From Xenoacremonium recifei (Eukaryota > Ascomycota > Sordariomycetes > Hypocreales > Nectriaceae): DNA of 64,000 nucleotides. A program made the position numbers and the translations under genes. Within the stretch, counting starts at the first letter, position 1. Every line of letters begins with the position of its first letter. The notes beneath the pieces are model-generated. The model made no database searches. It worked only from the letters and a program-made list of their open reading frames with translations, and was not told where the DNA came from. This document shows, one piece after another, positions 56,277 to 64,000 of the stretch. The stretch spans positions 248,001-312,000 of the forward strand of contig WOFQ01000032.1 in the NCBI GenBank assembly GCA_012184525.1, written 5' to 3'.

Positions 56277-57421
56277 TCAAATCTGGAGAGTCTCCCTCAG
56301 TATTGTCCCAACAATCTCCTCACAGGCAAACGAAACTTTCAGCAGTTCGCCCTTCCTGGCTTTCACACCGACAACCATTTCTTTCCCACCAACCAGTCTT
56401 TTCACGCTCCCTCTCCAAAACCAAGCTAGTCTCCCATCGTCACCTTCAATGACAAGCGTCGTCCAGGGAGTTTGCTTCTTCCAAGCCGGCAACTCTTCGT
56501 TGCAGAACCCAACAAGAACACGGAGGATCCAGAGAGGGGGTGTGTGGTCGTGCTTAGCTGGCTCAGGTGCGTTGGTCTGCCTCGACTGCTGGCCCTCATA
56601 TAGTCCGAGCACCTCTATCTCGATTGTCAGCGTTGGGAAGCCCGCGAGTTGACGCAGAATGTTTTGACCGAAAGGGGGGTTGCGACTCAACAGGCGTTCG
56701 ATATGGTAAAACTCCAGTCTCGAAAGCTGCTTGATGTTGTTGATTCCCGCCTTGACCAGCTTTCCCATCATCGCCATGCCAATGCCTTGGATTTGCAGCA
56801 GCTGCTTCTCGCTGCCCTCCCACACATCAGCCTTGACACTTCTCAAGACATCCAGTGCTACATTGACCCCTCTACCATCGTCTCTCTCCCCAAGGATGTC
56901 GATGAGACATCTCAAGACCTTGTCAAGAATGCCGTAAATCCGTCCAAGCTCCTTCTAGAGATCCTTGCGAGCGTCTTTCGACAGTTTGTTGGGCCATCCT
57001 GTCTTCAGAAGGTTGATCTGAACGAGCAAGAAGACTTTGTGCCAGGGCTGTGTGACTGTCTCTCGAACTTGATACGGAATTGCGGTGTGGTCGTTGATCT
57101 CACGTAGAAAGCCTCTCTCCGCTGATTGGATTGGGAACGATTGGAACTCCGTTGCAAAGCAAGCCTTAGTGAGTATGTCTTGCCGAGTAGGGGACTTTTG
57201 GATGGTGCAGAGAGTCTTGAAGGTTGTCTGTGCAAGCTTGTAACGTAGACGAATCTCGTCCGACGCGGGCGGCGACTGGGACGGCTGTACTAGGGCCTCT
57301 GAGCCAGACGACGACGGTGGTTCGAATTGGTTCAAAACCGGCATATTTGTGTAGTTCTGTGCGGCTTGGTGAGGCGGGGTTGAGGATGTTGGTTGCTTCT
57401 GGGCATTGCATCTTGGATCGA
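56277..57421 (-). pseudogene. mer3: truncated, nonsense-mutated Mer3/HFM1 meiotic helicase C-terminal piece
   Basis: Mer3/HFM1 unwinds DNA during meiotic crossover formation; full proteins are over 1,000 aa with a DExD helicase core before a Sec63-type domain. Here only the C-terminal part is present. From about 57421 the frame reads LLVDPRCNAQKQPTSS-like linker, then GFLREINDHTAIPYQVRE and TQPWHKVFLLVQINLL (start of the Sec63 region). An in-frame TAG at 56957-56955 follows. The same frame then continues KELGRIYGILDKVLRCLIDI, QLLQIQGIGMAMMGKLVKAG, HIERLLSRNPPFGQ and LRQLAGFPTLTIEIEVLG to a natural stop at 56277. A CTCTTAG acceptor-like site at 57422 precedes the first codons, but no helicase motifs are found upstream before the next gene. 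No donor/acceptor pair removes the TAG without losing conserved sequence. It is either a gene relic or a partial duplicate. Confidence 0.75.
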
Positions 57422-58273
57422 CTAAGAGAAGTTGACAGGCAGAAGTTTATTGGGGTAGCCCTCATGATGGCTACCATTCAGGCCCAAGACTAAGATCCGG
57501 GCAGGAGCACAGTACGTGGTTGTCTCCTTCCTTTCCATGGCACTAGGACAGCCACCTCGAGATAGGAAGGTAAAGTGCCTCAGAGGACTTCCTGCCTTCT
57601 ATCGCAGATGCTCCTGCCACTATAGCAACGTAGAAGACATGCTTTCCCGCCCTCTTCTCGTCATTTCCTGCTATACCTTCCATGTTCGGAGTTGACGGCA
57701 GCAAGTCAATGCCAAGTTCTGCAGGACCATCCCTGAATATTCCAGCTCTTTCAAGGCATCAATCTTACCTCATGACTCCACGCTGTTGGCCTTGGATGCC
57801 CGATGCCGGGTGCCGCGATGCATCACCACCTCACGAACTGCCTTGTGTGCAAGAGTAACATACAATCACGTCTTAATTGATGTCGTCTTGATCTTCGTCT
57901 AATCTTTCCTTGTCGGTGAACAATCTGCTATTGTTTGTTCATCTCACGATGGTTGCGGATGCCTACCTTAGGCCGTACCCCTTTCGAACTCGTTTGTGCA
58001 TCGATCTTGCCGAGTTGAATTGTTGCAGCTCGGCTTGTGCCTTCCATGATACAACGTGCCTCACAACTCGTGTGCCTTTGGCAGTGGCCACCTACCTTCT
58101 CTTGTGTATAAACAATCCTGAACTCTTCCAAGCGGTCCTTTTCTTGGCCTCCCATCAACCCCAGCCTTGCTCATCCTCCATCCTGCACATCCACGTCCAA
58201 CCATCCCTACACTTGTTCTGTATTGGATACTCAGTATTTTTTAGCACCATCGTTCTTCTGCCAAGTCGCCATC
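57422..58273. other. gene-free stretch before the M4 protease gene
   Basis: No gene seen and, notably, no Mer3 helicase core. The last 200 bases are CT-rich, probably the leader and promoter of the protease gene. Confidence 0.5.
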
Positions 58274-59711
58274 ATGCCTTGCCGCTGTTATATCGTGCCT
58301 CCCCATCTCTTCAAGGGAATCACAGAGTGTAGCAACAACCCGGAAAGCGTCCGCAAGGCTGCCCAAGCATCCCTCGCTGCCCATGAACGCGTCGCCGGAG
58401 CCCGCAAAGAACGCTTTGCCGCCCTGACGGCCCCTCGTGGTTATCATGGTGAGAAGCCACTTCACTTTCGACCCCAACACATCGTTCCAGATGCTCTCCT
58501 TCGCTACGTCTCTGAGTCGGACAATGTGGACGAGGCCACCAAAGCCCGAGCCAAGCATGACCTAGAGCATCTCGAGAAAATTCTCGCAAAGGTCAAGTCC
58601 GTACAGCATGGTGAGTTCAATCTAGCGCTTCATGATTCTTGAGTCTCGACTGATGCAGTGTTTACAGGCGAGGGGCATGATCATGCCCTGCGTGCTGCTG
58701 CCCTCAGAGAGCATGCGACTCATTCCTCCAAGGAGATCACCTACCGCGCCGTCTACGATGCCAAACACACCTCCAGCGAGGACAGTCTCCCCGGCACCAT
58801 GGCGCGTGCCGAAGGGGAGAAGAAAGTCAAGGACAAGGCCGTCAATCAGGCCTTCGACAACGTCGGTCTCGTCATCCAGTTCTACAAGGACATTTTCAAG
58901 TGGGACTCCATCGACAACAAGAATATGGATGTCATCAGCTCTGTCCACTTTGGTAAACACTACGAAAACGCTTGTCAGTAAAGCTCGCTCTCTGTCCCCT
59001 CTTCTCTTCACTGACATGACTTAGTCTGGGATCCCGAAAAGATGCAGATGGTTTTCGGAGACGGTGATGAGTTCCTCGGCAACTTTACTAGCTGCATTGA
59101 TGTCATCGGGCATGAGCTCACACATGCTGTCACCGAGCACACCAGCCCTCTGGACTACTTTGGTCAACCTGGTGCCTTGAATGAGCATGTGTCTGATGTC
59201 TTCGGCATCATGGTCAAGCAGAGGGTCGACAACCAAACAGCGGCCCAGGCCGATTGGCTCATTGGAGAAGACTGCATCTTGCCTGGAGTCAAGGGCGTCG
59301 CCTTGAGGAGCATGAAGGCTCCTGGTACCGCCTATGACGATCCTCGCTTCGTAAGTCTTCCATCTCGGTTCTTGGTTCGGTCTAATTGACACCAATCAGG
59401 GCAAAGATCCTCAGGTCGGCAACATGAAGGAATACGAAATGACTTTCGAGGACAATGGCGGGGTCCATATCTACTCCGGAATCCCCAACAAGGCCTTTTA
59501 CAATGCCGCTATGGCCTTTGGCGGTTACTCGTGGGAGAAGGCCGGCAAGATCTGGTGGGAGACCATGAGGTCCGGCAGAGTTCCACCCAGGTGCACCTTC
59601 AACCAATTTGCCGATGTCACGGTGGACTTGGCCAAAGAAACCTTCGGAGAGGATGCCGCCAGGAAGGTTCGAAAGGCCTGGAACGATGTGGGCGTTACTC
59701 GAGATAATTAG
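58274..59711 (+). CDS. protealysin-like M4 neutral metalloprotease
   Basis: Four exons, 58274-58610, 58668-58973, 59025-59350 and 59400-59711, give 426 aa. M4 proteases are zinc endopeptidases of the thermolysin class. All active-site elements are present: HELTH, GALNEHVSD (third zinc ligand) and GGVHIYSG (the acid-base His). The N-terminus, MPCRCYIVPPHLFKGI, resembles the short 'precursor' motif (IPPYLL type) of bacterial protealysins. There is no signal peptide, so the enzyme may be intracellular or leave by a non-classical path. The second intron uses donor GTCAGT; with acceptor TTAG it gives the expected NAFWDPEKM. Exon 2 could begin nine bases earlier. M4 enzymes are mainly bacterial, so an old transfer followed by intron gain is likely (inference). 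Confidence 0.9.
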
Positions 59712-60207
59712 AAGTCGGACGGCTGGTGCAATGTCCTGTAGGGCCGTGGAAGAGGTGGAGGCAGAGGATCGAGAAAGGCACGAGGACGAGGCGCACGAGG
59801 TGGAAGATGATGATTGCCAGTATTGCTTTTACCAGTCTTAGCTCACCTATACACCTGCTAAATTAAATTTGACAAAATTGCTCAATTTGTAGGCGAGACA
59901 CTTTCAGTGAAGTTGTTGAGGACAGCCACATGAGGCGGTGCTATTTTGGGCGCAGGAGCACGCTGATTTCCAGGCCAGGTAGGCGGTGAGCGATTCTGCC
60001 ACCGGACACATCGCGCGGCGTACGTCAAGGGGGTACGTACCTCCCAGCCGTGTTGAAGACAGGCAAGAGCAACTTCCCTTCAATGAAACAACTTCGACGA
60101 TAAAAATCTAGACATCCTGATCTGACATCACATGAACTCATTGGCCGAGCTGGCTGCCTCTAGAATTTGAGCTCGCCGGCGCTTCGTTGGGCTGTGCAGC
60201 AGCCAGC
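59712..60207. other. intergenic region
   Basis: 3' flank of the protease gene and promoter/leader of mon2 (same strand). No gene seen. Confidence 0.5.
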
Positions 60208-63200
60208 ATGACCACCCAACTTCTGGCCACGGAGCTGGCCAACCTGGTTCAGGAGAGCAAGCGGAAACACAACGACCTTCGCCAAGTGAGCCAGCCACCT
60301 CTCCCGACCCTCAACGTTCCAGGCACGATTTAACATGTCTCTACCTCCAGGCAGCAGAAAAGTCATTAGAGGAGCTCAAAAACTTGAGGAATACATCTGA
60401 ACAAACAGCTCCCGAAGGTAGCTTCATCTCCCCGCAAGCGTGTATCCATTTATGGTATCTGGATCTGATGCCCGATAGAACTGTCGCAAAAAGTTAACTT
60501 TGTCAACCCATTCATCATTGCTTGCGGCACCAAGAATGCAAAGTTCACCGCCATTGCCATCGTCTGCCTGCAGAGGCTTATTGTGTCTCGTGCTCTCCCG
60601 CGTTCCAAGCTGAACCAAGTGCTGGAGGCTTTGATGCAGGCTTCGTCGGCTGGTCTCGACGTGCAACTCAAAATCTTACAAGCGCTACCCTCCCTCTTGC
60701 AAAACTACGCCTCCGACTTGAAAGGAAATCTGCTAGTGACAGCACTTAATATCTGCTTCATCTTACAGAGCAGCAAGAATGCCATCGTCAACCACACTTC
60801 CGCAGCTACTCTTCAGCAGCTTGTTGTGTCGGTCTTTGACAAGGTGGTGGCCGAAGACAGTAGGTTCGCAATTCAAATCTTCAAAACTCTTTCTAACTAT
60901 GAGCAGAGAGCAGCACCGATGCTCCTATCGCAGGTGAAGCACCTACGCCGGATGGTAAAGTTGAGCTTCGTGCTGCCGCATTGGATGCTTATAGAGTAAG
61001 CCGCATTCTGCCGCCTGAGTTCTTCATCTAACCAGAGCAGGTGTTCAATGATCTCTGTCTCATGACAGAAAATCAACGGCCTGAGTTCTTACGCTTCTCT
61101 GGACTTCAACAAACCTTCGGCCTTGAGTTGATCGAGTCTGTCATTACTAACCACGCCGCCGTTTTCACAAATCATCCAGAGCAGGCCCATATCCTGCGGA
61201 CTCGGGTGATGCCCCTCATTATGAGTGCTCTCAAAGGCAAGCCCAACTTTGCGACGACAGTCAGACTTGTTCGTATTCTCTACACCATGCTCCGACGCCA
61301 CATCAACATCTTGCCAGAGGAGTGTGGAGAATCGTTAGAAATTCTGACGCATCTTCTTGATCAAGACGCGGCGGTGTGGAAACGAGCGCTATGCATGGAG
61401 GTATTCCGGGGCATCTTCGCCGAGCATGCCCTCGTTCGCCGAATATTCGCCCTTTACGACGCCCAAGAAGGACAGAAGAAGATCCTCAGGACTCTGACGG
61501 CGACATTCGTGCGGATCAGTACCGAGAAGCCAGCGGTCATAGGCCTCGGTCCTCAGTCTTCTCTTCCCACAGCCAGCGTTCATACCGGCTCGTCAGGGTC
61601 ATCGGATCAAGCGATACTCGAGGCGAGTGGTGTTACCGGCATCATCAGCGGTTCTATATCCTCCGAGACCACCGTTACCGGCATCAGCACTCAGTGGAGC
61701 TCAGTCCGAGTTCCCTGTATTGATCAATTAGACAAGACCGATCCCCCGGCTATCCCAGAATCCTACATTTACAGTCTCATCCTCACTTGCATTTCATCCA
61801 TCTCAGATGGTCTTGCCAAGTTCATCCTCCCTCTTACCGTTCCGGGCGAACCCCGAAGTCGAAGGAAGGCTTCTAAGGAGAGTGGCCGCGAGTCGCCAAT
61901 ACCCGCTCATACGGAGGCGGAAGCACAAACGTCCAAGGGTAGACTTGAACGGTCCGCATCCTTCAAGAAGAACCCAGTTCCTATTAATCCACTCTCCTTA
62001 GAAGACCATCCTATGTTTGCAGATGTCAAAATCTGTGCAGCTATCGTCGATGAATGCTGGCCAGCCATCCTCGCGACATGTTCGACCTTTCTCTACTCCG
62101 CCCTGGACTCGGAATATTACCACGGGCTAGTCCGCGCCTTCCAAAGGTTTGCTCATGTGGCAGGCCTGCTCCAACTCTCTACGCCCAGAGATGCCTTCTT
62201 GACGACTCTAGGTAAAGCGGCGGTGCCACCAAACGTCTTCTCGGCTTGTCTAAATGCTGGCCAATCCCGCACCTCTGCTCCTAGTACCCCTACTGAGGCT
62301 TCAGGTAGCAACACCCTTTTCAGCAATGCTCGCGGGCTTTTGAGTGTTGAAAGCTTGACCCCAACGACGCCATCTGGGGATAAGCAGCGACATGGATCAT
62401 TCGACAGCACTGCAGCCACGCTGACGACTCGCAATCTCCTTTGCCTGCGGGCTTTACTCAACTTGGGTATTGCCCTGGGACCAACCCTGAATCAAGCCTG
62501 GAGCATCATTCTCGAGACGCTCCAGCAGGCTGACTTTGTCCTATTTACGACTGGGAAAGCCCCAGGTCGGACTCCTACATTGAACCGAGCCCCGGATACA
62601 GGGAACGAGGATCCAAACTCCTTGATGGCAAACTTCGGGACGGAGGTCCGAGCAGTGGAAACCGCTGCCTCCAGACTGATTGAAAGCACCATAGACTTTC
62701 CGAATGATGCCTTCATCGAGGTCGTCCAGGCAATATGCCATCTCCTCGTTCAGCGACCACCTGAGCCGAAGGATTCTGGCAATCAGCAGAACTTGACGGC
62801 AGATTCCAAGCCAGTCCGAACCCCTTCTGGGCAGCATCGAAGGATTGGAAGCATTTCAGCTAGTGGAAGCACAAGGTCGACCCAGGAAGATCAATTCGCC
62901 TTGGCGAAATTGGGAGACATTGCGACTATCAATATGGAAAGGCTTCTTGAGTATTCTCCCTCTGAATCCGGGTGGGAGCTCCTCACGGACGAACTCATCA
63001 AAACTCTGACTTCCTTGTCCATGAACGCGTCCGTTCGAACCAGGGCAGCCGATATCCTCATCAGACTTACTCTTGAGGCTGCAGGCGTGGTTTCCAGCTT
63101 TCCTACAGAATTCCGTGGAGAGATTCAACTACTCTTGCTCGGAGACTTGCGGAAAGCTCTTGAGCCACTTCTTCAAAGCGATCGAGAAGTCTCCGTAGCA

Positions 63201-64000
63201 ACGCACTCTACCGATATTGATATTCACAAGATCATCCTCGAGGGCCTGAAAAGCATTATTGAGCATCATGGCGAGAATCTCGTCAGTGGATGGGACATTG
63301 CTTTTGAGATTATCGGCACAATATTCATCACAAAGACAGCCTCCTCTGATGACCACAGAGGTTCTTCGGCAAACCCAATCTTGCTCGACACACGCTCAGG
63401 GAAATTAATTCGATCTTCCTTCAGCTCTCTTCAGCTAATCTGCTCTGACTTCCTCGCGTCATTACCTAACTCTTGCTTCTTGATCCTCGTCGATACCCTC
63501 TACAAGTTCTGTTCGCAGGATGATGATCTCAACATTGCACTGACGGTAAGTCGACGAACCTAGCCGTAATGTCGTCGCTAATTTTCACGTAGACGGTTAC
63601 TTTCTTCTGGGTCCTGTCAGATTTCCTCTCTGGCAAGCATGAATCACTAGAAATCACGGCAGAGATGATGCAAGACGCAGAAGCTTCTGATCTAGAGAAG
63701 ATGGCAGCGGACCAGAGCTACAAAGGCTCGGATGCCGCTCTGTGGATGCTATTGTTACTGAGACTCACCACTGTCACGACCGATGACCGGCTTGAGCTGC
63801 GGAACAGCGCCATCCAAACACTCCTGAGAATCTTTGATGCTTACGGAGAGCGACTCAACCCGGAGGCATGGTCAATATGTATCAAGTCTGTCATTTTCAA
63901 GCTACTCGCCTCTATTGAAGAGGAACTTCGAGCTGCGGACGCAGATGGCGAAGATGAAAGCGACCCGGAGTGGAATGAGACTGCGGTAGTCGTTTTGAAC
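60208..64000 (+). CDS. mon2: Mon2, Golgi/endosome traffic scaffold, 3' part beyond window
   Basis: Six exons are visible: 60208-60285, 60351-60417, 60479-60859, 60907-60995, 61041-63545 and 63593 to the edge. Together they encode the first 1,176 residues of a protein usually around 1,600-1,700 aa. Mon2 is a large HEAT-repeat protein related to Sec7-family Arf exchange factors but without the Sec7 domain. With Dop1 it works at the trans-Golgi and endosomes. Seen: TTQLLATELANLVQESKRKH (DCB region start), VNFVNPFIIACGTKNAKFTA, AIAIVCLQRLIVSRALPRSK, VFNDLCLMTENQRPEFLRFS, GLELIESVITNHAAVF and HILRTRVMPLIMSAL (HUS region), then VTFFWVLSDFLSGKHESLEI and EAWSICIKSVIFKLL. Ser/Thr/Pro-rich inserts at about residues 400-600 are likely surface loops. 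The 47-bp third intron is near the minimum size. Confidence 0.92.

Noticed and set aside
1..64000. CRISPR array, phage or bacterial operon structure
   Set aside because: Spliceosomal introns and gene families are fungal; no regularly spaced direct repeats of CRISPR type.

Overview
The window reads as nuclear DNA of a filamentous ascomycete, most likely a Sordariomycete of the Hypocreales type (inference from gene content; no species call is possible). Genes are spaced and lie on both strands. They carry short introns, mostly 47-85 bp, with GTAAGT-like donors, CTAAC-like branch sites and YAG acceptors. The proteins are typically fungal: a Crh-type wall transglycosylase, a secreted endopolygalacturonase, Fet4, DUF4246 and Mon2.

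Layout. A SIRT5-like sirtuin runs off the left edge (1-567, minus). After about 4.8 kb without a gene comes a GPI-anchored GH16/Crh enzyme (5607-6836). From 6.8 to 19 kb there is no intact gene. That stretch holds an orphan promoter with a spliced leader, decayed coding patches (one is the end of a superfamily 1 helicase), a 171-bp tandem repeat and dispersed repeats. A rebuilt accessory block follows at 19-42.6 kb: endopolygalacturonase, poly(ADP-ribose) glycohydrolase, a seven-exon unknown protein facing a VIT-vWA protein, a small VOC protein, Fet4, a PI-PLC-C1-like protein, an orphan of unknown family, a DUF4246 protein, and an HFCD flavoprotein fused to ankyrin-like repeats. After another gene-free 4.5 kb, 47-64 kb looks like conserved core genome: a long disordered protein, Mms2 divergent from a mitochondrial stomatin-like protein, a cysteine-rich GPI protein, a truncated and nonsense-mutated piece of the meiotic helicase Mer3, a protealysin-like M4 metalloprotease, and Mon2, which runs off the right edge.

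How the genes fit together. There is no classic biosynthetic cluster and no intact mobile element. Secreted and surface enzymes (Crh, polygalacturonase, PLC-like, Cys-rich GPI protein) point to cell-wall growth and contact with plant or host material. Core functions are NAD-dependent deacylation, ADP-ribose removal, iron uptake, K63-ubiquitin DNA damage tolerance, mitochondrial membrane scaffolding and Golgi-endosome traffic. The points most worth following are the flavoprotein-ankyrin fusion that lacks both decarboxylase residues, the head-to-head pair of an unknown signalling-like protein and a VIT-vWA-zinc-finger protein, the broken Mer3 piece, and the intron-bearing bacterial-type protealysin.

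All exon joins were worked out by eye from splice signals and reading-frame phase; none has transcript support.
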